From contig JAQGDQ010000124.1 of the NCBI GenBank assembly GCA_030141605.1, forward strand, positions 67,001 to 131,000: a stretch of DNA of 64,000 nucleotides, given 5' to 3'. The translations under genes were made by a program, and so were the position numbers. The notes under the pieces were generated by a model. It saw nothing but the letters and a program-made list of their open reading frames with translations, searched no databases and had not been told where the DNA came from. Positions 21,943-36,400 of this stretch are shown here, piece after piece (the stretch's first letter is position 1; every line of letters starts with the position of its first letter). The DNA is from Tubiluchus corallicola. Taxonomy: Eukaryota > Priapulida > Priapulimorpha > Priapulimorphida > Tubiluchidae.

Positions 21943-24453
21943 TTTCTCAAAAGTGCACAGAAGTTTCATCCCAACCATTACAATTATTAATTAAAATTGT
22001 TGACACAAAAACAATTTCAAAATATACAAACGAATACTAACATAACAATAATTACAATTATTCTGATATGTACATGGTCCCTTATTGCATATATATCATG
22101 TTGTTACCATAAAGAATTCGCATAGAGTAACTATAATATCAAAACAATTTGATATCAAAAACTCGGGGACCTTTAAGGCCATTTTAAGTCATAAGTACAT
22201 GCATCAAATTTTACTTTAACAAATGTGACATAAAAGTATAACAATAAACAGTCATCATCTCTGCTTCTGTTTAACTAGTTGGGAATGCAAAGCATTGGGT
22301 AATCGAGTTTCTTCGCCCAGCTGGCTGCATATCTCATTTAGAACACTATTTACCATTGTCAAGAAGTCCATTTCTTTGTTTCAACAAATTTTAGAATTGT
22401 GAGAAAAGTCTATTGTGATGTCACAATATTAGAAACATAAAAAATTACTGCATGAAGAATAGCAAAGAAGGAAAACGACAACAACGTCATAGTGAATCAG
22501 ACCTCTTTATAAAGTTATTTCATAGAATAACCCAAAAACACAGAATCGGGGCTGCAAGTTTAATAATTAAAATAGCTAATCAAGGCACTTTAAAATCATT
22601 TTTATGCAAAAAACATTAAAACTGGAATCTGCTTAATTAAGTATAAGAAAATACGAGCATTTTATAAAATTCTTAAATAGTGAGAAACTGGACTAACTAA
22701 AAATATAATTTTAATTTTCCCAACAATGTACAAGCACCACAAATCTATTTAACAACTTCCAGCTAGTGAGACTGCATAACTTAAGAAGAGTGTAGTTGGA
22801 CTAATGTGGTGGTTAATTAAAATTACTACTATCTACAATAAAACAGCATTAACGCTCCACTTTCAATAGAAAAAAATCAGAATTCCCGTACTGGTAAATT
22901 AATAGCAATTCTCCACAAAAACATTGATGTAAGAAGGACTTGTTAACATGAGATTAAAAAAGCTCACGGTGCTCTTTCTGCCATTTCTGGTCGCTGTTTG
23001 TGAAAATTGCAAGCAATACTTTTTGGAAACTATGCCTCTGTCGAAAGCGTGATAATTACAGCCTTGGCATTAGCTTGTTATTGTAGTGTTAGATGAAAAA
23101 GGAAGCACAGATACTGCGTGCACGACATTTTGCAGGGGACAGAACAATGTGGCACATATCATCATTTAGTGAAAGACTAATAAAATTAAATTAAGAATGA
23201 TATTAGTATTCAACAGAAGCAAGTATTGACATAATACTGAAATATGCTCACTTCTGTTCAAGTCATTACAAATCAGGCCCCATGTACGTAGTGTAATCTT
23301 AACAAGCATTTGCTAAGGTCCTTCGAAAATTCTCTATTTTGCCAAGAAAAGCTTAAATAAATTATTTTCTTAAAAATCATGCAACTTTTAACTACAGTTA
23401 AGTGAGCCAGGTTTAAGAAGTGACCAAACTCACATTCAGTCAATCAGGTAATATTTTCACCTTGTATTTCCAAATTATTGCGAGTCACACCAACTAACGG
23501 CTGGCAACAGTTATCTACTGCATCGTGTTTGTGAAATTTATGCTAATACATCGGTAGATTTAAATGGCATTCCATTTGCATCAAGAAATCGATTATAATT
23601 GCATAAAAAGTAATGGTAAAAAAATATTATATTACACGCAACATATGTTGACAATTTCATACTACATTTACTGTATGTAATAAATTGGCAAAAACGTCCA
23701 ATAGCATAAATAAGTAATGAAAAACGCACTCCAATATGATCTCACTTATCTAGCACCTCATTTACCTGTGAAAGCCAGGCACTGCAGGATTTTTTAAATG
23801 CCACCTTTCAAGGCTTTTAAATCAGTGACCCTTTAACCATGCAAATATTAAGTGACAAGAGCTGGCACATGCAGGCTTGTAACTCGATACAGTCAGCTGT
23901 CATGCACTGAGCGATCCTGACTCATAATGAAATGATCTGATGTTGGTTGCGATTGCTAATACAGTCTCATATAAATCTAATTCAAAATAATGGGAAATAC
24001 CAATGCTGCATGGCACATTCTTTCCTGTTACACTGCAGTCTAGCCTTACAGAATGACAATAGAGCAACGTACAATAAATAGACAAGTTAAAAAATGATCT
24101 CGTTCACTCTGTAATACTAATGGGTAAAATCATTATAAATATGATGAGACAATATGAACTTTGTACTTGACAATACAAATTGAGTACTTGTATTTCATGC
24201 TAGTTAACGTATTTCAGTCATCCGAATATTTCACTTGTCTGACAAAGGCTTGGTCTAAAGACAACTGGATCAGTGAGAACATACTGTGTTCACATCGGAA
24301 AATAATTACTTCCGATGCCTACAATTAAGTACCTGAATTTTGTGGCTTTTAACAAATTAGAGTCAGCCGGACAAGGTTCAGTCTGAAGACATGCAGATAA
24401 GTGAGGACACACTGTATTCTCATTGGAAAATTACAGAAGAGCGAAACGGGCAA
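21943..24453 (-). other. Probable 3' UTR / downstream region of the GalNAc-transferase
   Basis: 2.5 kb downstream of the stop at 24454-24456 with no coding exon seen on either strand. AT-rich, and no repeat family was recognised. Confidence 0.4.
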
Positions 24454-27400
24454 CTAGTAAGCATCAAGTGCTGTTACATTGAAAAACTCGAACTGCCATT
24501 TCTGTGTAGGTGATTGTTTATCACACTCGCTCATGAACACTTCATGCATTTCAGGATTTGAGTCCAGGCAGTGCTTTGTGACACTGTGGAACAGCTGCAT
24601 GCTATGCTGAAATTGATGAAATCAATATGAAACATATAAAGTGAAGCTCATTAAATTAGTGACTGGGAAAGCAAAGCTTCACAACACAGTAAACACAAAG
24701 ACCCACAGGTAGACTGGCTTCTTTATTTAACCTAATGTTTCAGCCTCTCAACCAATGTCATAATTATAGGTAACCACCTACATGTGTATTTAAGCCAAAC
24801 ACAGTAACTATAATTATACTTCAAGACCAGAAACACATTATCAAGATTACACATGATTATATCACTGGCACATTAGGTCAAATAAAGATGTCTTGTTATT
24901 TATAGGTGCTTGTATTTTCTTTTTCAATGAAGCACATCATGCATATAATTAAATTTAAGTCGACTTGATTTTATCAAATTTGAGGGAAAATGACTTGTGA
25001 ATTGATTTCAGACGAGAGCTAAGCCAGTCTTACCCAATCTTGTTTAAAAACCTTTTAAATTTGTTAACGATCTATTTTTAAAGAATAAATAAATTCAGTA
25101 TTACACGAGCAAACTGTACAAATTACCCCACTTCTTTTCTGGTAACATAACACTTTCAGACAACTAATATAAGGCAAAATGATATAACTTTAGGCAAAAA
25201 CGTTGCATTTGAAATTCATGGAAGCATTTGTCTCTTAAATTTAGTGACACGATTACACTTACGTATAAGTATTTCCACTGTTGATTTCCACGCATTCCGT
25301 GACAGTGGTAGAGTATTACAGGTGCACGTTCTCCACCGCTTGACACATCAAAACAAACTGTGCGCTTGAATGGCTTCAGATCTTTTTGCCAACCCAAAAT
25401 GAAATGCTAAAAACACAAGCAGATCACCTGTTACACAGTAAAATAGCTCAGCCTTTGGGATTACAATTTCCGTTGTAACGTTTTGTTAAATTAATGATAC
25501 GAATAGTAGATTGTCTCAGTGATAATAAATATATACCAGTGATTTTGTACATATGTAGTACATTTCATACAAAGATAACACAATAAGAAAACACTGATGG
25601 AACAGAGTTACTAGAAAAGTATACAAAAATATGGAAAAGATAACGGAAATACAAAATGCAATATAGTTTTGCTTATATAAATTTGTTTCAGTTTACTTAC
25701 AAGACAAATGAATGAGGCAACTATAAATGGAGGGCACTGCAAAAAATTTGATTCTACGAAAAATGTAACCAGGATTGTTTTTAAACTATATGTACAATAA
25801 ATAATTAGTACATGTTGAACAACACAACACAAAAGCTGTAAAGTATTGTTGCCTAAGGAAAATTATTGACATGAACACATGTATCTTGTTTAGATGAACT
25901 TTCCTATTTTCATTCGCCATACTGATTCTGGCTGTTTACCTCATTGAGGGATATACGCACATCCAAACGTGGTTAAGAAGCCTCTGTGAGTTCAGTAGCT
26001 CAGTTCAAAAGCGAGCAAAGTCTCGGTCTTACCACAAACATCATGATTACATAGGTCTGCCATTGAAGCTGGATTTCGAGTTATAGTGCGTCAAAAGTTT
26101 TAAAGAAAATTAAAAGGCAGGAAGATGAGACATAAAAGCTTTTTGCTTGCCATCAATCTTTAGACCCCCTGGGAAAGAGTTAAAATGCAATTTACACAAT
26201 TTTTGTGATTCCCAGGTGACCTCATTGGGAAAAAGTCAAAACATATTTAAATAACTTTAATTCCCAAGTTGTTGCCTGCATAGAACAAAATTAAGTGCTG
26301 CTGAAAATTTTGTGAAGTAAGAAGCGAAAAGCGATTTTCTAAGACGAAACTTCCTGTCGGCACATGCATAATTAAATACTTTTAGTTACAACTCGTTCAT
26401 GCAACTAAAAGCTGTATTGTTTTATAATCACATTTTTTAGTTGTATTTTTATTAGTTTTTTGCATACTTTGCATGTGTTTTACTCTACAGCATCTAAGCA
26501 CCTACAAGATGAGATTTTACACTTTAAAGACTAAAAAATTTAAACTTAACTGAAATAAGTGTGCACACTTAATTATTTACCTGTTCTCCACCTTGACCAG
26601 GTGAATCCTTAATACAAGAAGCCAATCCAAATCGTTCATTTGCTCCTTTAAATTGGGTATCAATACAGAGATTGCTTACAGGATTCCTTAGCTGGAATAA
26701 TGGAAATTATTAATAAGTAATAATAATTGAATAAATATTAATAATAATAATTTCTTAATTATTAACTATAATAATCTTCATTCCTTATTTCACTGCAATA
26801 TTCAATAGCATTCCTTGTGTAATCAAAACACCACTAGAATTTGATACTATAAAAATGAAAACTTTACAGTTTTTCAGGAATGTATGTTAGTAGTATGTTC
26901 AACTCGTCTTGAATCACTTTGTTACACAATTTCCTGTGTTCAGGGTTGATGCAGAGGCTAAGAATAGTAGTTACACCACTCTAGCTCACAAGTAAGCTTT
27001 AAATATATGCAGCTTATAATGCTCCGCTAATCTTGTCAACAGATGGCACCACGTTATGCATATTGTATTAATATTGCCGCTATTGGCAGCACTGGTGTTG
27101 CCCTCTACCAAATTTGTTATCGAACTAACAGAAGCAAAATATGTATAAGGTAATGTAGCATTAGTAGTATTATATAACACATATACACACATATATATAC
27201 ATATATACATATAAATAATTCTATAAAAATAATATAAATATATAAAATGTATATATAAATAAACTTTAATTCATTAACCTTTGAAGTGAAAATTGAGGAC
27301 TCTAACTTGTGTACACTTATCTGACTGTTTTGTGATTTGTCTATGGTGAAATTTAACACACCTCTTTACACCGCCAAACTCGCTAGAATACCAACTTCTT

Positions 27401-30400
27401 CCCAGTACAAGTGGGTGGTATAACCAGGTTTGACTGTTAACAACACTGGCGTTTGTAAAAATGTTATGAACTAACAGAAGCTAATGCACTGTAACTTGAA
27501 AATTACAATTATGAAAAATTTATCTTCACACTATATTTTAAATAAATAACAAAACAGGCTAAACAAAAGCACTGACTTACTTCCCCAGTGGCAAAGTCTG
27601 GAGGTTCCTTAGGAGGGTATTTCTTTGGCTGATCGAAGGCTATTTCCTCCATGAACCACTTGAAGGATTTGCACTTTAGTTTTTCTCTCAGGTTCTTCTG
27701 TTCGGTTATGTTTCCGGGATCAAGGTCGCGATAATGAGGGCGCCGCATGTATAAATAGTCCTTGTACTCGTCCATCCAGACTTCCGCAACTCGTTTATAA
27801 TTCTAAATAGTTGCAGAAAACATTGACAATTAAAAGCATTTGCTGGCAATCTTTTCTGATTACGGTTTCAGTGTTTACAGGTTGTCCGAAATTAATATAA
27901 TTAGTAGCAACTACCAATTTTAGTTCAATTTTGAGACATTTATACAGGTCACAAAATTTCCAATTTATTTAGTTACTGCAACTGTAATTGAAAAACTTTT
28001 CCATTGTAATTGAGTACACTCAAATGTAAACAAGCACAAATCTCAATCAAAATGGTACATTTATAAATTTTATCAACAGAAAAAATTTTGCAATCCAAAT
28101 ATATGCTTCAGTAACATTTAACAACAAAAGTGCTTACCTGCTCATAAAAAATTACAATCAGCTGATAAAATCAACTTATAAGCAAAAGGGTTAATTTTCT
28201 ACAATTATGTGCAACCATTAGTAGAACAACACCAAGAAGGAACAAAGAACAAGCTTACTCTGCCTACAAAGTCCCCAATGCCTGGGTTAGGAAAAGGTGC
28301 AAACTTGCGATAGATGTGCCCGACTCGAGAGCAAGGTGCATCAACCATCTCACCCCTACACTGCCAGATCTATAGAAATGCAAGCAGAAGTTTTTAGTTA
28401 AAAAACAAAAGCTTGAAAAGCTTGACGCTACGTCACCATGCTCTCGAAGAGGCCACTTGGTGAATAGGATGTTACCAAAATGCAGCTCCAAATTAGCAGG
28501 TTATTTGTATGAAAAGTGGTGGCTAAAGTTGTAAGATCTCAGCCAGTTTAACTGATCTGAATCTCTCTGCCATATTAATTCTGACACCGATGAAGCTTTT
28601 TGCCAAGTTTTAGATCTTCAACTGATTAGAAAGTTACTTGTAACTACTTGCTCTAACTTTATCTGCACAATCTATGTACTGTACGGAGCAAGAGTAGGTC
28701 AAATCTCTTTACTGATTTACTTTTGAAGCAACTAAAATCACATTATGGACCCTATTTGATATGTGTTACCCCATTTTTTCAAATGTATCAAGTAAGACTT
28801 GAAGAAATATAAAGTAAGCATTAATGTATTTTTGAAAAAGAGGAGTAAGAAGTACAAAGCTAGCCTTATTAGAACAGCAACAGAACCAAATCGAACTTGC
28901 AACTGGAATTTTTCTTCGACCTTCAATTTTTCAATGTTTTATGCAACATGTCCACTCATTTTTTCCCTTATTTAGTCGCAGTGGCTTTCGTTGAAAGGCG
29001 ACTACTTAAAAACTAATTGTCTACCTGCTATGTCATACTATCTATTTAAATCTTGCTTCTAACTCTTGCTACCTTTCAAGTGGCAGCTACATTTAGTAGA
29101 AAAATATCTTAACAACTACGGCTTACAATTATATAACGCATAGTGCACAAGACACTGTTTACAGTAGTATCACAGTTAGTTTAGGTTAGAGAGATCGAAA
29201 AATTCCTGCTGAAAGACTAAAAGTGAGATAAGATTTACTTCTAAAAAAGACATTGTGATACTGCTGTTACGTTGTTAATGCTACAACTAATAGTGATGAA
29301 TGATAAGTATACAGAAGATTAGTAAGACAGTTAAAAGGTGGTGTGCATTGTTAGGTATTTAGGATAGATTTGGGCAAGGCACTTACTCTAGTAATGAAAT
29401 CTCCAAGTTCAGGAGGATTAGGTATAGGAGAAAATAAGCGATAAACATGGCCAATTCGAGAGCATGGTGCATCAATCAATGCACCATGACACATCCAAAT
29501 CTACGAACATACAAATATCTCATTAGCGATAACGAGTTCTGAGAAAAATAATAATTGTTTCTCGGGAATTTTTAACACAGCATGACACTAAAATGTTTTA
29601 AGCCATTTATCATTATAATTACTATACTAGTGTTTTTATGAAGTCAGAATTTAATTAAACTAAAAACTCAACTGTACAAAAAGTTGAGAGTACATTGATT
29701 TCTGTGTGGATTTTGATATGACACACCCATGCTCTCCAGCGGGCCAGAAGAAAAAAGTACAGAGAGAGAGAAAGTAAAGAGTTAAAGGAAGAAGTGAAAG
29801 TGAAGCTGAAGCAACAGTTCCATTTCAAAAACGAAAACTGTTGATAAATTAGTGTAGAGGTGATTCCATTGTAATGGTTCATACTGAATTTAGGACTAAT
29901 ACAAAGCAAGTGAAGTGAGTAACAGATGTTCCTCGTTCTTTTGTCATTTCTTAGCTGACTGACACTAAGCTATTGTCCCAGAATCCAAGGCAACAAATCT
30001 ACATTTGATTCTTAATATAAGTGCTATGTAAAACTTGAAGAATGGTGTGGTTGGTTTGTGTATGCTGACTGAGAGAGTGGCCAGCCACACTTACTCGACC
30101 AATAAAATCTCCAATAGCAGGAGGGGCTCTAATGGGAGAATGACGGTATATGTGGCCAATTCGAGAGCAAGGTGCGTCAATCATTTTACCATGGCACATC
30201 CAAACCTATGAACACAATAACGTAAGTTTTCACAAGAACCATGCAAGATGTGCAAAAGCTGTACATAGATGCTACAACTACCGATGCTACTACTGATAAA
30301 TGGTTGACCAGAAAAATCCCTCTAACTAAATTCATAGCCCTTTATTATGGTAAAGGCATTTGTAAACGAGCCCTCCACTGTTTCTCTAGGAATGACAGGT

Positions 30401-33400
30401 AAAAACCACTAAAATTGGCAGTGTTTCGCTCACTGCTAGAACACCAACTAGAAACACCATCTTAGTGGCACTTGGGTTGCAAATGTATAACTTTTTGAAA
30501 GGAGAAACCAACTCACACGGTGATGTGGGTCTCTTTTACGATCTCCTTTACTATTTACAAACACCTTTACCAAGATGAAGGGTTACAACTTAATTTGGGG
30601 GAATATTTCTTCTGGACGACCCTGTAGTTTATCAGAAACAAGTGACAAGTGTTAGATCAGAATACCCCACCAGAGGGAGACAGCATTGCGCTGTTAACTC
30701 CACTCACTTTCCACAGAAAGTTTCCATGCTCCCGAGAGGAAGCAAATGGATTAAATGATCTATAAACATGACCAATGCGCGAACACGGAGCATCCATTAT
30801 ATAACCATGACATTGCCAAATCTAAAGAAGTATATAGCAAAAATTCGACAGCTTATAATCATTTGCATTTAATCACATAGAGTTTCGATTTTAAAAACTC
30901 TTAAACACGTAAATACAGTCAGGTACATTGTTCAACAAAGTAAAACATTTAGCAATTTCTTGCTAAACTGAAGGCTTTTACTATCATTATTGACTAGAAG
31001 AATGATACGTTTAATTATTTAACTTATTCTCAAAATTATTTGTTGACAAAGGAATAAGCCTGCAATTATGAAATTATCCAAACCTGATTATTGTGCATCT
31101 ATTCTATCAAGCTATAATTATTACACTGAAAGATAAATATCTATTAATATACAGTCTGTAAATCCTTACATTTATTTAAATCAGTCAATTATTTATATCA
31201 TATCTTCTGATAGCAACAACACCATCAGAAATAAACATCATATTACCAAGTTTGAAATACAATAAAATTGCAAGTTTTCTGTTTAAAAATTTCGAAAGAT
31301 CTCCCAAAACATGTTACTTTGCCAGAAGATGCAAAATGTAATAATAGTAACAGTACATTCTGAAATATCTGATTATTGTACAATTATGCAAAATGACATA
31401 TTTACTAGATGCGAAACCAGCATTTACCAGTTCACAAACGCAAGTGAATAAATAAGTCAATGAAATTATGTGCACATTTTACCTTGAAAGATAATTCGTA
31501 CTGCTCTCCACCCCAAACATCCAAACCAGGGTCATAGCCACCAAGTTCCCAGAAAAAGGACCTGTCTATGGCAAATAATCCTCCAGCCATTACAGGACTC
31601 CTACAAGCAGACAATATGATGTAAATTTTAATTTGAGCTGTTAATAAATTAAATTAAAGTATGAACCCGACTTTCTGCCAAGAACACAAACTAGTCAGAA
31701 CCTCCACTTGCTTAAACACAACAAGTATGATGATGTTGCTTATTTATATATACCTCCATAGGTGTTCGCACAACCACATGAAGCATCTAATTGAACCTCT
31801 ACTAAACCAGATAAAGCATGATAATTGCTTATGTTTGCATAACAGCGGATTTTATGTAGCATTCAAAGGTAAGTATTGACTGAAACTTTGGAATATTACA
31901 CACAACGTTTTAATAATCAGGTGTAAATATTTCAAATGCATCTAATTACATGTATGTGCTAGCATGCACACATTTTCATGCAATAACTTACTTGAAAGGC
32001 TGCGGCATGTTTACTAAATCTTCTTGTAACAACGGGAGTCGTTTGTAGTAGAATTCCCAGTCAAAAGACCCCCTAGCACCCTCGTCCTGAGCTCGATATG
32101 CAAATGTTTCATAGTCAATCACATCAATAAATGGACAGACAGCTGTACGTCGGTTTACAGCTATAGGATCTGAAAGAAAATTTGTACAGAAACTGCAAAG
32201 TAGCATTCAGATCTGGAAAAAAACTGTGAAAAGTCATTGTACAACAAAAAATACGGAAATTATTAATAGCAGCAAACAGAAAAATAAAAGTTGTAAATGT
32301 ACTGCAGGGTTAATATATTGCAATTAATTATTGGAAATCAAGCTTGATTGTCGCTTTACTTCATACCTTGCACATACCTTAATCTATCGAATAATCTTAT
32401 TGTCCATACAGATAATGTACGTCACAAACAATATGCTATGTAACACAGAATAGATAGTTACTGAACTTCATAATTTTGATTTTGGTCAACTGACAAAGAC
32501 TTTATGAAGAGGCTTATAATCATAGCCGCAAAATAAGCCGGGACACACCGATCCTTGTTTTTGATGAAAGCCGAAGATAAACAATTTTTCCCAGTTGGTA
32601 TGAATGTACCAAGTTTGATGGAAATGGGATCAGTGGTTTCAGATGCACAATGTAAAGAATTTGTATAAACAAATCTCCTCACTTTTTGGGTACAATGAGG
32701 AGAAATTGGAGATAAAAAGTAGAAATGACTAAATATAATATTGAAAATTATGCAAAGCATAACAAGTTTATTGTACCGATAACAAACTATGCTATAAAAA
32801 TGTATGCAAAGCATTCTTAGTTTTTGCAAAAAGTACTTTTAGACACAGAAAGGTACTTTGTATAAAAGTGGAAATCTTTCATGCCAGGCAAGTCAGACAA
32901 AAGATGTTTTTCTTTCATTCGTTTTACCATTAATATATTGCACAACACAAGTACAAATTAAACGCAAGAAAGCGAAAAACGAGGTTATTTAATATAACTA
33001 TTAGCACATTACACTTAGTGCATTATTGATTACATCATAATAGATGACTTTTTTTATTTACCTAATAATGGAGGTAACCAGTTGATATTAGCTTCACAAT
33101 GTGAATCTAGGAAGATCAATACATCACCAGTAGCTGCCTTTGCTCCTAACAGACGTGCTCGTATTAGACCCTCTCTTTTCTTTGCTCGCACCACTCTAGC
33201 CTTTGGAATGTTTTCTTTTAAATAGTTGTCTAAGAAGTCTTTTAAAAATTCTAAATAAATACAAAAATAATTACAGATAGTTAAGTAATAAGAATTTGGG
33301 TTCATCGCCTTCACCACGATCGACTCAATAAATCTCATGAATATATGAATTAAAGAATAAAGCTTTCTGGTTAAGTTAATTTACATTCACAAGTCATATA

Positions 33401-36400
33401 AAAATGGTGACTATACACTATACATTAAGCAAAATCTATTTCGAAACAATAAGACCTTCATAAACCAAAATACCACTCAGTAGAGCTCAGACCTCCAGCA
33501 AGGCCTGCAAAGTACAATTCACTACTACACAGTTGCTTAAGTTAAAATGCCACAAATTGTTCTGACCAATAACAATGAAAACATAACTCAATGGCATAGG
33601 TAACCATAGAACCTTTGAAACATTAATTGACGTTTAGACAGGTATCATCTCCATTGTCTACCGTAGTTTTAACTTTCTTAGCATTAGTGCTGCATTTGGT
33701 CTTCCGGCAGTCTTAAGGCACATTCAGACTAGTGAGTTTTGTCACCAAGTTAATTTGCCAAGTAACTCACAAGCATGTTGAGACTAGAAAGCAAGACTTG
33801 CTGTGAGTTACTGCGAGTCACTCTCTATTCACTGCGAGAAGTGTCGAAAGTAACTCACAGAGGCGCTCACACTAGACAGTAACTTGCAGGAAATTAACTC
33901 GCAGCAACTGTCGGAGAGTTTGGAATAAATTATCGGCAGGAACTTGCAAAGCAGTTCACAATGCAAGTTTGCTGTCAGAGAGAAAACTCGTGACAGAACA
34001 CTTGCTAGTCTGAATGCACCTATTAGGAAAGGTGAGTTAACCCCAGCTTGAACCCTTGCATCCGTTTGGGAAGTAGGGTAGGAGATTAGCAGCGGAAACC
34101 TGAAACTGCCCAGGTGAATTTCACCCTGATGACCACCACATTTATGCATTTTTCTATATTTAACATTTTATTTGATACAAAACCCAAGATATGTGAAACA
34201 ACAGTAAACAATTACAAATACCAATTACTCTGTATCAACGCATTTAACTGTAACCAATCGTAAACAGTGACTACATGGCTATTTTAGTTTAGTTTATTCA
34301 ATTCAATCATCCCAATAATGTTTCAAAGGTAACCAACCATTTTATGTGTTGTTTTTACTGCGACTATCATTTCACGTTGTAGCCTGTGCACCTATTTGTA
34401 TTTGAAATGAAAACTAAGCACAGGAAAACTGGCGCACACAAAAATACTTCACTCCAATGCATGAAACCCCATAATATTTATTGTACAGCATCATACGTTC
34501 CTAACCTTTATTGCTAAAATCATCTACTAAGATTATCTCTTTTATAAGGTGTGGTGGAGATCTGTTAATAACACTCCATACAGTACGTAGGAGGGTTGAA
34601 ATATGTTCGTTATGGAATGGTACAACTATACTAGCATCAGGTAGTTTCTCTAGGTACTTCATTGTCTTGCAGCTAAAAGAAAATCAAACAAAAACGTTCA
34701 TACATCATTTTTCAGTTGCAACTGCTATCAGGTTAGTAACTACTTATATGGATGAGCTGTACCAATTCACTGATCAAGCCAATGCTCAGGATTATAATTA
34801 GTGCAATGTTCAAATTAACATTTTTTACTTCTTAAAAATTTGCCCTTAACTCGGTATCCACTTATACAAAACAAGAGATATTTAGCTAAATATGAAAGTG
34901 TTAGAATTTTAAACAAATTTTAGCAAAAAGCCATCTTAACATATGGGCATGCTTTGCCCTGAGGGACGCATAAGCATAGTGGCCCCATAGTAATCCATGT
35001 ATGCTGTGGCTTGCTGTCAATAAATAAATACCATGCTATACTAAGCTATAAATATTTGTTATTATGTTACAAGTGGACATTTGCATTAGTCAAACATTTG
35101 CTGTACAGCACGTTTTTTAATGTTTAAACACTGATTTTGTTGGAAGCACCAACATTATGTTTATTTTATTGACCATTTACATTTTTATTCTTGTGAGTGG
35201 TTGTGTAGTTAGGAGCCCCAGTACACTGTTCTGCCCGGGGGCAATAATAGTGTTAAGGCGGTCCAGAAAATCGCAATTGAACAACTTTCATCACAATTGA
35301 TTTTAGACCATATGTAATACGGCATGTCAAACAAATGTACAGGATTCCAGTATACATTTTAAAAGTCAACAGTATCTTCCTTTTGCATATGACAGTTGTA
35401 CAGTCAGATGTCAATGTGTATTCACCATTAACATCTGAGGTGATATTAAATTTCGTGACAAAATACGGTGCCAACATAATTCTGAACAGCATAGATGCCG
35501 AACTTTAATCTGATAACCTATATCTATTTAATTATAGGAAATTAAAAAAGCCTCTAAGTGTATGTATTGCATACAGATGTAGCTAGCATTTAATAAACTT
35601 CACAAAAATCTTTATAAACTTGAAATTAAGAGTTGCAAACACTAAGATTAAAACGGTCTGGTATAATTTTTATACAAAGTTCATGTATATGGTACACATA
35701 GCAAATGCACAATATCCGTACCTGTACAGAAATTAAATAACATGCTAACAAAGTCAATATGTAGATAATATAAGAAAGTTAGATAATAAAATTTACATTA
35801 CAAAGGCTTACCCCGTATGCCGTATGTCAGCTATAGACCGGTTCAATGGTATTTTGTCACTGGCAAGAGCATTAAATCCATTAACTTTATACAATTCCTG
35901 CTTCTCAGACTCGTCTGACGGTGATAAAACCAAAGCAACACCATGTTCCCCGGGTCCTGGGATAAAACACAAATGAACACAAACAAACTGATTTTAAAAT
36001 CATTCAAACATTTATTTTTAAAATTTACAAAAAATGCTCAGTTTTTTAAAGGAGAAGAAAAGAGAACTTTAAAGTACATCCCAAAATCCCAAAAACTATC
36101 CAAACAAAGTTATATTACATGGAAAGCTTCATTTCAGCTGACAAAATCCATGAAGGACAAAAGCTCTTGTGAAAAAAAAATTGAGACTTTTGGGCGCTTT
36201 GTCTTCTTTACAATTATTTTACTTGGCATAATGATTACCTGTTTGAAAGACTTATATAATTGGAAAACAAAAATTCTTTAAAATTTAAAATATTCGCACA
36301 ACCTAGTAAAACAGCACAACATTACCATCCCAGTGTGCACCACTGTTTCACCAAAAAACACATTGTTGTCCTTATCGACTATATAAAGTAATTAAAACTT

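Noticed and set aside
26986-27359. Tyr/Ile-rich frames on - near 27.0-27.4 kb
   Set aside because: Produced by a TATA/CATA microsatellite inside a GalNAc-transferase intron.
35943-36281. 112-codon open frame on + beginning at GalNAc-transferase exon 3
   Set aside because: Antisense overlap with a real exon and then intron; lysine-rich, as expected from AT-rich DNA. No domain.
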